From: Lachnospiraceae bacterium
GTDB lineage: Bacteria; Bacillota; Clostridia; Lachnospirales; Lachnospiraceae
Assembly: GCA_017457865.1 (NCBI GenBank)
Contig: JAFTGN010000101.1
Span: forward strand, 82,201 to 146,200
DNA: 64,000 nucleotides
Direction: 5' to 3'
Program-made: the position numbers and the translations under genes
Notes under the pieces: model-generated
Databases searched by the model: none
What the model was told of the DNA's origin: nothing
What the model saw: the letters and a program-made list of their open reading frames with translations, nothing else
Part shown: in pieces, positions 54,267 to 63,854 of the stretch
Position numbering within the stretch: position 1 is the first letter of the stretch
How the letters are laid out: every line of letters starts with the position of its first letter

Positions 54267-55463
54267 CTATAAAAACATCCATTGCTTCACCAAAATACAA
54301 TTGACCAAATCCAGATATTCCATATAATCCGTCAGTTCCATTTCCAATAATTCTTCAATTTTTCTCAATCGGTACATAAGAGAATTTCTGTGGATAAATA
54401 AATTTTCTGCAGTCTTTACTGTATTAAATCCATTCATATAGTACGCCAAAATCGTTTCCTTAAGAAATGTCCCATTTACATGATCATATTCCTCAATTTT
54501 ATTTAATTTATTATTACAGTATTCTATTATTTCTCCCTGGTCATCACTATGAAACATATATTTATAAATTCCCATTGTACTGGCACTCAAAACCTTTTTG
54601 TGGGATGGATTTGGAAGTTTTTTCTTTTTAGCGATAAGATTTTTAGCTTCCTGATAGCTTTGACCGAATTTGCTGGGTTCTGTATAGGCTGCCCCCAAGA
54701 TGCATGTGCTTTGGATCACGCCTCTAAACTGGGGATTATCATCCAGCCTGCGCAGCATGATTTCCAGTTTCTTTTCAATATTCTTGTCTTCTCTGGCTTC
54801 AAATAAAAGTACGAATTTATTCAAAAAACGCATAAACATAGGCTGGCCTTCCATCTTGATCACTTCCTGATTCAAGCAGTTAGCATAGTATTCATAAATA
54901 TGTTCATCTTGTTCCATATTTACACCGTATTTTCGGTCAACAACAATGATCCCTACTCTGTACGGTTTGCTGAAATCAAGACCAAATTGCCCAGAAATCT
55001 TCTCTACGTATCGGTCATTCACACTATATCCAAAAAGAAGATTATATAAATAATCCCCTGTCCGCTTATTAAGTATGTTCGATTCCATGATCAAATTTCC
55101 TATACTCTGCGAAATATCTACAAAAGAAGCTCCCTTCCACCTCACCCAAAATAAAGGAAGCTCCATTTCTTCTGCCCTTTTTATGATACGATCAGGTATC
55201 ATCTCCCTGTCATCCTCTACGGAAACCGCCAAACCGGAAATACCCAATCCGTTTAATTCTTCCATTGTTTTTTTTAGTTCTCCAAAATCAAACCTTACAT
55301 TATCTATTACTATCAATGCAAAGTTCCCATAATTCATATAATCCTCGTAAGGTCTTGTCTGTACCAAATAAAACCATGAAACGATTCTGTTTAACCCCGA
55401 TTCTCCTGCTATCAACTCCATACCGTCCAATTTAAGATTATTTACATCCCTGCACGTTATCAT
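54267..55463 (-). CDS. PucR family transcriptional regulator
   Basis: 398 aa. An N-terminal PucR sensory domain (about 1-125) is followed by a central GGDEF-like segment and a C-terminal helix-turn-helix. That last part contains N-T-V-K-T-A-E-N-L-F-I-H-R-N-S-L-M-Y-R-L and K-I-E-E-L-L. PucR proteins activate catabolic operons for purines, GABA or amino acids in response to substrate. Its position in the middle of the island makes it the likely local regulator. GGAGG precedes the ATG. Confidence 0.9.
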   Translation of the reverse strand: MITCRDVNNLKLDGMELIAGESGLNRIVSWFYLVQTRPYEDYMNYGNFALIVIDNVRFDFGELKKTMEELNGLGISGLAVSVEDDREMIPDRIIKRAEEMELPLFWVRWKGASFVDISQSIGNLIMESNILNKRTGDYLYNLLFGYSVNDRYVEKISGQFGLDFSKPYRVGIIVVDRKYGVNMEQDEHIYEYYANCLNQEVIKMEGQPMFMRFLNKFVLLFEAREDKNIEKKLEIMLRRLDDNPQFRGVIQSTCILGAAYTEPSKFGQSYQEAKNLIAKKKKLPNPSHKKVLSASTMGIYKYMFHSDDQGEIIEYCNNKLNKIEEYDHVNGTFLKETILAYYMNGFNTVKTAENLFIHRNSLMYRLRKIEELLEMELTDYMEYLDLVNCILVKQWMFL

Positions 55464-55502
55464 AAATCTTACCTCCTGCCAGTCTCATTATAATTAAAGC
55501 GA

Positions 55503-56357
55503 TTACATCTTGTTTAAAGCTGTAGGCGTAACTGCCAGTCCCTCTTTACTTGTTTCACGAAGACATTCCGGAAGAAGATCTCCAATTCTTCTCATGGAAT
55601 CAATTACCTCATCCGGAGGAATTTTACTCCGTATCCCCGCGATCGCCATTTGAGATGCGATAATAGCATTTACTGCTCCAGATACATTTCTTTTTATACA
55701 AGGTACTTCAACTAGTCCTCCAACCGGATCACAAGTTAGCCCCAGCATGTTTTTCAATGCCAATGCAGCAGCATGTGCAATCGTTTCATTGTCCCCGCCT
55801 TCTAAATAAGTTATAGCACCGGCTGCCATTGCACTAGCAGAACCGATTTCTGCCTGACATCCTCCTTTTGCACCGGATATTTCTGCACTTTCTGCCAATA
55901 CTTCACCAATTCCTCCCGCAATATACAATGCTTCCACTATTTTATTCTGAGATATTTTCCTTTCCTCCTCATATGTGATCAATACTGCTGGTATCACACC
56001 GCATGAACCTGCAGTCGGAGCCGCGACAATTCGTTTCATACACGCATTCGATTCACCCATTTTTACAGCTTTTTCCATCACTTTTGTAAGAAAATCTCCA
56101 ATGAGGCAATTCTTTTTTTTACGAAAATCCTCCAATATTTTTCCATCCCCGCCGGCCATACCACTGGCAGACCTGGCAGAAGCATCATAGTTGGAATCTG
56201 CCTCTTTCATAGCCGTGTACATTGCCGACATTTTTTGAAGGGACTCTTCCCTTGAGAGACCACTCTCCCTGCAATCTTCATCCAAAATTATCTCCCAAAA
56301 TGACTTTCTTTCTCTTTCCGCTTCTTGGATAATTTCAGCCAGCACTTTATAACTCAT
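55503..56357 (-). CDS. sdaAA: L-serine dehydratase, iron-sulfur-dependent, alpha subunit
   Basis: 284 aa. Conserved Cys residues for the [4Fe-4S] cluster lie in A-G-S-C-G-V-I-P near residue 120, T-C-D-P-V-G-G near residue 213 and V-P-C-I-K-R-N near residue 224. With the beta subunit it deaminates L-serine to pyruvate and ammonia. The beta gene ends 17 bp upstream, so both are one operon. Cysteine or another beta-substituted amino acid could be an alternative substrate. Confidence 0.93.
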   Translation of the reverse strand: MSYKVLAEIIQEAERERKSFWEIILDEDCRESGLSREESLQKMSAMYTAMKEADSNYDASARSASGMAGGDGKILEDFRKKKNCLIGDFLTKVMEKAVKMGESNACMKRIVAAPTAGSCGVIPAVLITYEEERKISQNKIVEALYIAGGIGEVLAESAEISGAKGGCQAEIGSASAMAAGAITYLEGGDNETIAHAAALALKNMLGLTCDPVGGLVEVPCIKRNVSGAVNAIIASQMAIAGIRSKIPPDEVIDSMRRIGDLLPECLRETSKEGLAVTPTALNKM

Positions 56358-56374
56358 TTTGTGCCTCTCCTTTT

Positions 56375-57031
56375 CTATTTCAAGCTATAATATGTTACTT
56401 TTTCCACTCCTTCCAGATTTTTCAGCCATTGTATTGCCTGCTCCGGAATCTCTTGATCACATTCCAACACCATGACCGCATTACCACCGCGATGCTCCCG
56501 ATATAGCTGCATGGATGCAATATTCACAGATTTATGGGACAGCATGCTGGTAACTTCAGCCACATGCCCCGGTTGATCCATATTATGTACAATCAAGGTT
56601 GGATAATCCCCTGAAAAGTTCGCTGACAGCCCATCAATACTGGCAATGTTAATAATTGAGCCACCAAGAGATTCTCCGACAATTTCCAACCTTCTTCCTT
56701 TTCCTTCCAGCTTCAGTAAAACAGAATTTGGATGAGCTTCTTTTAATGATATACTTCCAAACTCTATCTCTATTCCTTTTTCATTTGCAAGGCTCAAGCT
56801 GTCAGGAATCTTGGCATCATCCGGTTTCATCCCCATAAGACCTGCAACCAAAGCACGATCTGTTCCATGTCCTTTACCTGTTGCCCCAAAAGAACCATGC
56901 AGCAGAATCTCTGCCCGTAATAAAGGTTCGGCAAGCAGCTTATGTGCTACATACCCTATTTTTACTGCTCCGGCAGTATGAGAACTTGATGGTCCTACCA
57001 TCACCGGTCCGATAATATCAAATAACTGCAT
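56375..57031 (-). CDS. sdaAB: L-serine dehydratase, iron-sulfur-dependent, beta subunit
   Basis: 218 aa from the ATG at 57031 (GGGAG upstream). The earlier in-frame start codons fall inside the C26 peptidase gene. Family start F-D-I-I-G-P-V-M-V-G-P-S-S-S-H-T-A-G, then H-G-S-F-G-A-T-G-K-G-H-G-T-D, and a C-terminal ACT domain (about 145-218) beginning P-T-L-I-V-H-N-M-D-Q-P-G. Its gene overlaps no other and follows the peptidase by 22 bp. Confidence 0.93.
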   Translation of the reverse strand: MQLFDIIGPVMVGPSSSHTAGAVKIGYVAHKLLAEPLLRAEILLHGSFGATGKGHGTDRALVAGLMGMKPDDAKIPDSLSLANEKGIEIEFGSISLKEAHPNSVLLKLEGKGRRLEIVGESLGGSIINIASIDGLSANFSGDYPTLIVHNMDQPGHVAEVTSMLSHKSVNIASMQLYREHRGGNAVMVLECDQEIPEQAIQWLKNLEGVEKVTYYSLK

Positions 57032-57053
57032 ATATCTTTCTCCCACACATTTT

Positions 57054-57749
57054 TTAAATTGCATTAATAAATGCTTCAAGAATTTTCCGACTATTTGCAT
57101 CTGTCTTGTAAGAGAATTCCGGATGCCATTGTACAGCCCACAGAAAACGGCTATTTTCCCTATACAATGCTTCCACGATTCCGTCTGATGAAACCGCCAT
57201 AACGGACAGTTCTGGTGCAACCGCTTTCACAGCTTGATGATGGTAACTGTTAACGGATAATCTTGAAACCCTAAGGCACTTTTGTAATGGAGAATTATTC
57301 ACTATACTTACATCATGAACCGGAATATCATACGGTGGCGATTGGTGATGTTCAATCGAAGAAGGACACTGCTTTGGGATATCCTGATACAAAGTCCCGC
57401 CAAGCGCCGCGTTGATAAATTGAATCCCTCGGCAGATACCAAGGATTGGTTTATCCGCATCCATCGCTTTCTTTAATACAATCATCTCCATTTTGTCCCG
57501 CACCTCACAGCTATCAACGCATTCCATTGGATCCTCATTGTATATCCGTGGTGAAACATCGTGACCTCCCGTAAAGAGAAAGCCATCACACATTTCAATT
57601 AACTGCTCTAATTCCTGCTCTTCCGTGCTCAGTGGAAATATAATAGGAATACCACCTGCATGCTTAATACCTTCCAAATAACCGGGAAGCATCCAAATGC
57701 TGTCTTTTTCATCATCCCATAATGGCATTATTCCTACGATATGTTTCAT
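57054..57749 (-). CDS. Gamma-glutamyl-gamma-aminobutyrate hydrolase-like peptidase C26
   Basis: 231 aa class-I glutamine-amidotransferase fold. The nucleophile Cys is in L-G-I-C-R-G-I-Q-F-I-N near residue 100 and the His-Glu pair is in Q-W-H-P-E-F near residue 210. G-G-H-D-V-S-P precedes them. PuuD-type enzymes cleave gamma-glutamyl amides such as gamma-Glu-GABA, releasing Glu. With a GabT-like transaminase in the same island a GABA or polyamine link is attractive but unproven. GGGAGG precedes the ATG; it is the first intact gene of the island. Confidence 0.9.
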   Translation of the reverse strand: MKHIVGIMPLWDDEKDSIWMLPGYLEGIKHAGGIPIIFPLSTEEQELEQLIEMCDGFLFTGGHDVSPRIYNEDPMECVDSCEVRDKMEMIVLKKAMDADKPILGICRGIQFINAALGGTLYQDIPKQCPSSIEHHQSPPYDIPVHDVSIVNNSPLQKCLRVSRLSVNSYHHQAVKAVAPELSVMAVSSDGIVEALYRENSRFLWAVQWHPEFSYKTDANSRKILEAFINAI

Positions 57750-57839
57750 TACAAATCACCTCCCATTTAACATGTAATAAGCAAATGTTCATCTGCAACA
57801 TCATCATAAACCTCACACTCCCTGCCTTTAACATCATAT

Positions 57840-58329
57840 AGAATCGTTTATACCATTTTCAGCAAGTATCTTATTGATCGCTTGTACAGAATGCATTCCT
57901 CTTATGATTGTGAAAAATGCCACCGTATCCAGTATGAAAAGAAACGGACACGTAACTCTGAACAGATTACACATCATAAAATCCGTCGCCCATGCAGCCT
58001 GAAGCTTAGAAAGGCAGTCAAGACATAGAAAACATCTTTGCCTTCTTTTTCAATTGCATTATGGATATCAACCGTAAAATTCTCAAACCGATGCGACAAG
58101 GAAACACTTATTGTTTCAGGGTAGTCGTCTATAAGCGCCTCGTGACTGGCAAATCTGAAATAGACAATCTTCCTTTTATGCATGCATCCTGTCTGATATA
58201 CGATTCTACAAATGTCTTAATCTCTGAAAGTTCTGACCCGTTTCATACCACATCATTTCCAATCCGAATATTATCAAGTGCTGTATCCATCTCTGGAATA
58301 CCGCTTTTTACCCTGTCAAATGCCGCCAT
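57840..58329 (-). pseudogene. Remnant of a PEP-synthase/PPDK-like protein (N-terminal domain)
   Basis: The ATG at 58329 follows AAGGAGG. The first frame gives A-F-D-R-V-K-S-G-I-P-E-M-D and D-N-I-R-I-G-N-D-V-V, then TGA at 58245-58243 where relatives have Trp. Other frames continue with Y-F-R-F-A-S-H-E-A-L, H-R-F-E-N-F-T-V-D-I-H-N-A-I-E-K-E-G and, after a lost base near 58015, F-R-V-T-C-P-F-L-F-I-L-D-T-V-A-F-F. This matches the N-terminal part of large clostridial PEP/pyruvate-binding proteins as I remember them. At least three lesions are present and the rest of the gene is missing. Confidence 0.65.
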
Positions 58330-58343
58330 ATTAACCTCCTTTC

Positions 58344-58392
58344 TAATACGAAAACAAAGGCGTTCCATCTCTTGCGGATGAAACGCCTTTGT
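58344..58392. terminator. Long hairpin, possible bidirectional terminator
   Basis: ACAAAGGCGTTCCATC pairs with GATGAAACGCCTTTGT (one mismatch), with T-rich sequence on both sides. Confidence 0.6.
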
Positions 58393-58482
58393 TTCTTTGC
58401 TTTATGGATGTATCATAACATTTTAAATAAGAAATTGCAATTCTTTCTTCACCTGTATTTACTCCACAGAAATAATACGGAT

Positions 58483-58632
58483 TTACCAAACGGTGTCTTT
58501 TCCCTTTTGATGATTCGTTTTCAACACCTCGTAAACATACACAAGTTTTGTTGGCTCCTTCATAAAATCATCTTCCAATTTTTCAAATTTACTAATGCAT
58601 TTTTCTTCAAAATATTTTATACTGTTAATCAT
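58483..58632 (-). other. Short coding-like fragment, possibly ISLre2-type transposase N-terminus
   Basis: The frame from ATG 58632 encodes about 49 residues (M-I-N-S-I-K-Y-F-E-E-K-C through M-K-E-P-T-K-L-V-Y-V-Y). It vaguely recalls the N-terminal helix of ISLre2-like transposases. No ribosome binding site is evident and it ends early. The rest of 58393-58730 shows nothing recognisable. Confidence 0.25.
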
Positions 58633-58730
58633 AGAGGACACCTTGCCTTCAGCTGTATCCTTCCCACTACTGAGCGGATTGGGGACTTGCACCCTTTAGA
58701 AATGTGCGCCGCCAGGCACACTGCAAAAAT

Positions 58731-58765
58731 GCCCCGTGAATCTTTCCTTTCACGAGGCCGATTGT
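58731..58765 (-). terminator. Terminator after the membrane-anchored protein gene
   Basis: GCCTCGTGAA / TTCACGGGGC stem (one G-U pair) followed by ATTTTTG on the minus strand. Confidence 0.75.
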
Positions 58766-58781
58766 TACAAGCAGATTCTTT

Positions 58782-59675
58782 CTACTCCTGAAAAAATGAC
58801 CGTATTTTTTCAATTCCGTTTACAATCTCCTGACTGACCGTATCGTCTGGAATGTAAATTGCCAGATTGGCATTGGGTATCATCTCCAGTTCCACAGATT
58901 TGATACTTTTAAAGCTATTACTGTCAATAAACAATCCAAGTTTTGCCAGGACATCCTCTATTTCCGCAATCTGCTCTGCCGGATGGACAGCAGTGCAGTG
59001 TACAGAAAGAGGCTCTGTTCCATCTTCCCTGAACGTCAATTCCATAGACAGATCTTCTCGTTCCAACCGGTAAATCAGGGTACCATCCGGCAGTTTCTCT
59101 CTGTCTAACTCTGCCAATCCTGCCACCACCTGTTCTACTCCCAGACGTTTGGGCATAGCCAGAGAAAACCGGCTGGCTGCCTGTAGATTCAGCCCAAACA
59201 TCTGCTCCATCTGCTCGAAGGTCACATACTGGTGGTCATTCCAGTCCGGCAACAGATATTCCAGAAGACTGCTCTTCTGCATCAACTTCTTCCGGACTGC
59301 CTGATAAAACATGGCACCATTGAGCAAATCTTTTTCGTCACTGAAATATAACTCTGTCAATGGGGCTTCCATCCCCTCTGTGAATACCTGGGTATAGATT
59401 TTCGTATCGGCCACGCCTCCCTCCAGATGCAGCACCGGATGTTCCATCAGGGTGCTTCCGGTCAGCGAATCCGCTCTGGACAAAAGCTGCACCTGTTCCT
59501 CTGAAAAACTGCTTTCATCCAGTTCCACTGTCATCTCATAAGTAAAATGGGTGAAATCCATCTGCTTTGTCAGACTTCTAATCAGCTGGATATCCTGATT
59601 GAAATACACATAGGCCCCCACACCTACAGCCAGAAGCAAGACCAATATCACTACAATTCCATAACGTTTTTTCAT
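58782..59675 (-). CDS. Membrane-anchored extracytoplasmic protein, unknown function
   Basis: 297 aa. One N-terminal membrane segment (about 5-25) without a lipobox Cys, then a soluble domain of about 270 residues with many Glu, Leu and Met and no motif I recognise. GAGGGGG precedes the ATG. A promoter (TTGGAC, 18 bp, TATGAT at 59758-59729) and a terminator frame it as a single-gene transcript. Confidence 0.7.
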   Translation of the reverse strand: MKKRYGIVVILVLLLAVGVGAYVYFNQDIQLIRSLTKQMDFTHFTYEMTVELDESSFSEEQVQLLSRADSLTGSTLMEHPVLHLEGGVADTKIYTQVFTEGMEAPLTELYFSDEKDLLNGAMFYQAVRKKLMQKSSLLEYLLPDWNDHQYVTFEQMEQMFGLNLQAASRFSLAMPKRLGVEQVVAGLAELDREKLPDGTLIYRLEREDLSMELTFREDGTEPLSVHCTAVHPAEQIAEIEDVLAKLGLFIDSNSFKSIKSVELEMIPNANLAIYIPDDTVSQEIVNGIEKIRSFFQE

Positions 59676-59783
59676 GCTACCCCCTCACTTTCTACTATCA
59701 TTCTGTCCCGTCGCCACCACAGAAATCTATCATAACCAAGCAGTGCTCCACAGTCCAAATCCATGATTGTATTCCATTTTGTC

Positions 59784-60476
59784 CTATAAAAACATTGCGA
59801 AAACCGCTGCCCCCACTACTGTCAAAATTCCTGACACCACGATAGACAAACTGCTCATGGCACCTTCTACTTCTCCCATTTCCATTGCTTTGGAGGTTCC
59901 CATCACATGGGCTGAGGTTCCCATGGCTACGCCTTTGGCAATGGGTTCTGTAATCCGAAACAATCTGCAGGCCGCCTCTCCAAACATATTTCCAAGTAAC
60001 CCCGTGATGATGATCACTGCCACAGTAATGGATATGTAACCGCCCAGTTCCTCTGATATACTGATGCCAATTGCAGTGGTAATCGACTTTGGCAGCAAGG
60101 TCACGTATGCCCCATGCTCCAATCCGAACACAACTGTCAGCAGCAATATACTACACAGGCTGGTCAGCACCCCTGCCAGAATGCCCAGAAGCAATGCTTT
60201 ATAGTTTTTCTTCAACAATTCCAACTGCTCATACAGCGGCACTGCCAGACAAATGGTGGCCGGTGTCATCAGATAACTGATATACTTTGCGCCTTCATAA
60301 TACACATCATAACCAGTCCCTGTCAGCAGCAATATGACAATCACCAATACAATGGCAATCAACAGTGGATTGAAAATGGCCAATTTCCACTTTCTCTGTA
60401 TGCCCCACCCAATCAAATATGCGGCCAGGCTGATCCACACACCAAAAAACACAGATGTCTCTAAAAATCCCTTCAC
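59784..60476 (-). CDS. lrgB: LrgB family protein (murein hydrolase regulator / CidB-LrgB)
   Basis: 230 aa with about seven membrane helices. Conserved stretches include L-L-P-K-S-I-T-T-A-I-G near residue 128, and M-G-T-S-A-H-V-M-G-T-S-K-A near 185. The LrgAB pair is described as affecting cell lysis and, in some bacteria, pyruvate or glycolate transport. The GTG start overlaps the lrgA stop by four bases, so translation is coupled. Confidence 0.9.
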   Translation of the reverse strand: MKGFLETSVFFGVWISLAAYLIGWGIQRKWKLAIFNPLLIAIVLVIVILLLTGTGYDVYYEGAKYISYLMTPATICLAVPLYEQLELLKKNYKALLLGILAGVLTSLCSILLLTVVFGLEHGAYVTLLPKSITTAIGISISEELGGYISITVAVIIITGLLGNMFGEAACRLFRITEPIAKGVAMGTSAHVMGTSKAMEMGEVEGAMSSLSIVVSGILTVVGAAVFAMFL

Positions 60477-60883
60477 GCTTCCTTCGCCTCCTGTTCCAAG
60501 ACCTCCCTTGTATCAAGCTCATCTGCCTGTGCCTTTGCCCGGGTTCTGCGAATGACAAACTGAGTCACATGACCGGCTACAAATAGCACTACAAAAGTCG
60601 ACACCACTGTGGTGACCAGATAGGCCATCCATGCATTTTGAATCAATCCCCATGTATCAATCAGTCCCACTGCCGCCGGAATAAACATCAGAGGCATCAG
60701 TTCAATCAGTATTTTGCTGACCTCTCTGACTGCACTGACTTTGATCACCTTACATTCCAGACAAAGAAACAACAACACAATTCCATAAATATTTGCCGGA
60801 ACAGGCAATGGCACAATCTCATGCAGTACCTCTCCCGCAAAAGACAATGTCATGATAATTCCAATCTGCTTTACGTATTTCAA
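60473..60883 (-). CDS. lrgA: LrgA/CidA family membrane protein
   Basis: 136 aa from the TTG at 60883, six bases after AGAGGAAG (a TTG at 60922 lies within the end of the upstream gene). Four membrane helices. Family motif P-V-P-A-N-I-Y-G-I-V-L-L near residue 30 and L-M-F-I-P-A-A-V-G near residue 65. It is a holin-like partner of LrgB. Confidence 0.88.
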   Translation of the reverse strand: MKYVKQIGIIMTLSFAGEVLHEIVPLPVPANIYGIVLLFLCLECKVIKVSAVREVSKILIELMPLMFIPAAVGLIDTWGLIQNAWMAYLVTTVVSTFVVLFVAGHVTQFVIRRTRAKAQADELDTREVLEQEAKEA

Positions 60884-60914
60884 ACCAAACTTCCTCTCTC
60901 TTGTACGGTAACAT

Positions 60915-62732
60915 TTACCCAATCTCTCTTGTTTCTTCTTTCAGCCACTTCCGTTCCTCTTCTGTCAGATACGGAGAAATGGTTTCATATACTGTTTTAT
61001 GGTAGGCATTTAACAGCGCCAGTTCTCTTTTGGACATCTGTTCCGGCAGGATCGCCGCCCGGTCATGAGGCACCATAGTCAACGTTTCAAACTCCATAAA
61101 CTGCCCATATTCCGTCTGTTCTGCCTTTCTGCACAGCACCAGATTTTCCACCCGAATGCCATACTGCCCTTCCAGATACAGACCCGGTTCATTGGAAGTG
61201 ATCATTCCTTCTTCCAGTACTGCCCCTGCTTTTCCACCGGCTTCTTTAAACCGGATGGCATTGGGACCTTCGTGGACATTGAGGAGATACCCCACTCCGT
61301 GACCGGTGCCGTGATTGTAATCCAAGCCCAGCTCCCACAAAGGAGTCCGTGCCAGTACATCCAGATGCATTCCGGTACAGCCATGCTTAAACCGTGCGGC
61401 ACCCAGATTCAGATTGCCACGGAGCACTGCCGTGTAGTGTGCCTTCTGGGTGTCAGTCAGTGTACCGATGGAAACGGTACGGGTAATATCTGTGGTGCCC
61501 TGCCAATACTGCCCTCCCGTGTCCATGAGCACAAAACTGTGTTCCACCAGCGGAATGTCTGTGGCTTCTGTGGGCTCATAATGGACGATGGCACCGTGTG
61601 CCCCTGCCGCAATGATGGGCGCAAAGCTCTGATCCAGATACCCTTCCCGCTCCTGACGCAGTGCCTCTAACTTCTTTCGCACCACCTGCTCGGTAATCCT
61701 GCCCTCTTTCCACTCCTGTGAATTCTGCATTTGTTTCAGCCAATAAATGATCTTGGTCACAGCCACCCCATCCTGAATGTGTGCCTTTCGCTCATTTTCC
61801 ATTTCTTCCGGTGTCTTCACCGCCTTAAACAAGGTGGTGGGATTGGTCTGTTTGATCACCTTTACCCCCTCCGGAATACAGGAAAGGAGTGCCACATTGC
61901 TGGTGGCCTGATCTAACATGAGACTGCTCTCTACAGGCAGCTGCTTCAAATCTTCATATACCTGCAAATAAGGACGAAGGATGATGCCGTCTGCTTCTAA
62001 CTGTTTTCTTACCTCCTCTGAAAACGCAGACAATGCAGCGTATAAGACTGCCCGCTCCTGCTCTATGATGGTATAAGACAGCACCACTGGATTGTATGCA
62101 ATGTCGTTGCCCCGGATGTTGTACAGCCAGGCGATGTCATCCAAGGATGCCAGCAAATACCGCTCTGCCCCTGCCTGTGCCATATGCTCCCGCACCATGG
62201 CAAGTTTTTCTGCTCTGGATTTGCCTACATAAGAATCCGGCAAAATCCACACCGGATGTTCCGGAAATGCCGGACGGTCTTTCCAGATCTGCCCCACCAG
62301 ATCCTCTGTCTGCACATATCGGATCTGCTTTCCGGCAAGTGCGGCTTCGATTTCTGCTGCATATCCGGCACGAATGGTTCGACCATCATATCCCAGACAC
62401 TGCCCGTCCTGTAATACACCGGCCAAATATGCGGGAATGGCAGGCACATCCGGCTCTCCCATTTTCTGTAATGTAATCCCGGTACCGTCTAATTGTTCTC
62501 TTGCCTGTAAAAAATATCTTCCGTCTGTCCATAGACCAGCTTCTGTCTGTGTGATCACCAGACTGCCGGCAGAACCGTCAAAACCGGAAAGAAATTCCCT
62601 GCACTTAAAATACTCTCCTACATACTCCGATGCATGATAGTCATCGGATACGATCAGGTAGGCATCTATGCCTTTGTCTGCCATCAGACGGTGCAGTGCC
62701 GACAGACGGTTGCGGTATATTGTTTTGTCCAT
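60915..62732 (-). CDS. Xaa-Pro aminopeptidase (aminopeptidase P family, M24B, three-domain)
   Basis: 605 aa from the ATG at 62732, ten bases after AAGGAG (an ATG at 62741 is too close). Two N-terminal creatinase-like domains (about 1-300) precede the pita-bread catalytic domain. Metal ligands are visible in F-V-L-M-D-T-G-G-Q-Y, T-T-D-I-T-R-T, H-G-T-G-H-G-V-G-Y and S-N-E-P-G-L-Y, and the C-terminal Glu in V-E-N-L-V. It removes N-terminal residues preceding proline. No signal peptide, so cytoplasmic. lrgA follows 31 bp downstream, probably on the same transcript. Confidence 0.93.
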   Translation of the reverse strand: MDKTIYRNRLSALHRLMADKGIDAYLIVSDDYHASEYVGEYFKCREFLSGFDGSAGSLVITQTEAGLWTDGRYFLQAREQLDGTGITLQKMGEPDVPAIPAYLAGVLQDGQCLGYDGRTIRAGYAAEIEAALAGKQIRYVQTEDLVGQIWKDRPAFPEHPVWILPDSYVGKSRAEKLAMVREHMAQAGAERYLLASLDDIAWLYNIRGNDIAYNPVVLSYTIIEQERAVLYAALSAFSEEVRKQLEADGIILRPYLQVYEDLKQLPVESSLMLDQATSNVALLSCIPEGVKVIKQTNPTTLFKAVKTPEEMENERKAHIQDGVAVTKIIYWLKQMQNSQEWKEGRITEQVVRKKLEALRQEREGYLDQSFAPIIAAGAHGAIVHYEPTEATDIPLVEHSFVLMDTGGQYWQGTTDITRTVSIGTLTDTQKAHYTAVLRGNLNLGAARFKHGCTGMHLDVLARTPLWELGLDYNHGTGHGVGYLLNVHEGPNAIRFKEAGGKAGAVLEEGMITSNEPGLYLEGQYGIRVENLVLCRKAEQTEYGQFMEFETLTMVPHDRAAILPEQMSKRELALLNAYHKTVYETISPYLTEEERKWLKEETREIG

Positions 62733-62988
62733 ATATGGCATCTCCTTTTTCTCATTTCAAACCATTATGAAATTCTGTAACTGATCAATATCTTTACGGT
62801 TCCGAAATTCTATCTATTCTCCGAATCATTTCCAAAATTTCACAATGATCTTTCCCTCCTTATTATAGCAAAAAAAGAAGATGCTGAAACACTTTTCTCT
62901 GACAAATACCTCTGGGGAAAGGAATATTTTCCAAAAAGAAACCCCCCCGTCGCCGACTTTGCATTGGTAACGAGGAGTTTTGATGCAC

Positions 62989-63639
62989 TTATGCTGTTTT
63001 TGTTTTCTTTTTGGAGAATCTGTTCATTCCCACACCAATCACCAACCCGATCAGGGAAATCACTGCCCCAGATAAAATCATAGTGTACTCCGGTGCATTG
63101 ATTTGATGAAATGCTGCCATATTTGCCGCATTGAACGTGGCATACTCTGCAAACATATACATCACTCCAAAGAAAATGGACATCCACCATTTTTCCCTTC
63201 CCCAATCATCGCTTTTTCCGATCAAAATAGAAATCACAAAAGTGGCAACAGGCAACAACACCCAAAAGCACATGATGGCATATCCCATGGCATCTGATTC
63301 TTCTGTAAAGAACCAGAACACAATCAAGCTCACTGCCCATATACCAAGATACGTAACCATCAATATAAGTTTGGACAGTTTCTTTCTGCTTTTCACCACA
63401 TCCGTGCTTTCTTCCAGATAATCTACATACTTTGACATAGTATCTTCCCCCTTTAACAAGTGATCCAGACTAACAGAATACAAATCGCTCATTTTCACCA
63501 CACTGACAATATCCGGGTAGGATTTTTCATTTTCCCAGTTGGATATGGTCTGTCTACTGACCCCCAATGCTTCTGCAGCCTGTTCCTGTGTCAGTTTCGC
63601 TTCCGTTCGTGCATTTCTGATTTTCTTCCCGATGTCCAT
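62989..63639 (-). CDS. XRE-type transcriptional regulator with C-terminal membrane domain
   Basis: 216 aa from the ATG at 63639 after AAGGAGG. The helix-turn-helix (about 5-60) contains L-T-Q-E-Q-A-A-E-A-L-G-V-S-R-Q-T-I-S-N-W-E. Residues 95-205 form about four membrane helices. Membrane-tethered XRE proteins of this type are common in Firmicutes and often control their own operon; the signal is unknown. A TATAAT -10 lies at 63730-63725 on the minus strand. 62742-62988 downstream shows no gene. Confidence 0.85.
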   Translation of the reverse strand: MDIGKKIRNARTEAKLTQEQAAEALGVSRQTISNWENEKSYPDIVSVVKMSDLYSVSLDHLLKGEDTMSKYVDYLEESTDVVKSRKKLSKLILMVTYLGIWAVSLIVFWFFTEESDAMGYAIMCFWVLLPVATFVISILIGKSDDWGREKWWMSIFFGVMYMFAEYATFNAANMAAFHQINAPEYTMILSGAVISLIGLVIGVGMNRFSKKKTKTA

Positions 63640-63854
63640 CAAGTCACCTCCTTTTTGTCATGTGTTGATTCAAACACTTCTGCATGGAATAAAGCACAGA
63701 AAGCTTTTGAATCATTGCACTTTCATTATACCCAGAAGAATGGGGATGGTCTATCAAAAATTGCTGACATGAAGGTATTTTCCTTGTCAAAATCCTTTTA
63801 CATCCTGTATTTCCAACGGGTTGGTGTAAAAAAGTGTCTTCGACACTTCAACCC

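Noticed and set aside
57974-58183. 69-aa hypothetical gene on the minus strand
   Set aside because: Its sequence is one frame of the PEP-synthase-like pseudogene.
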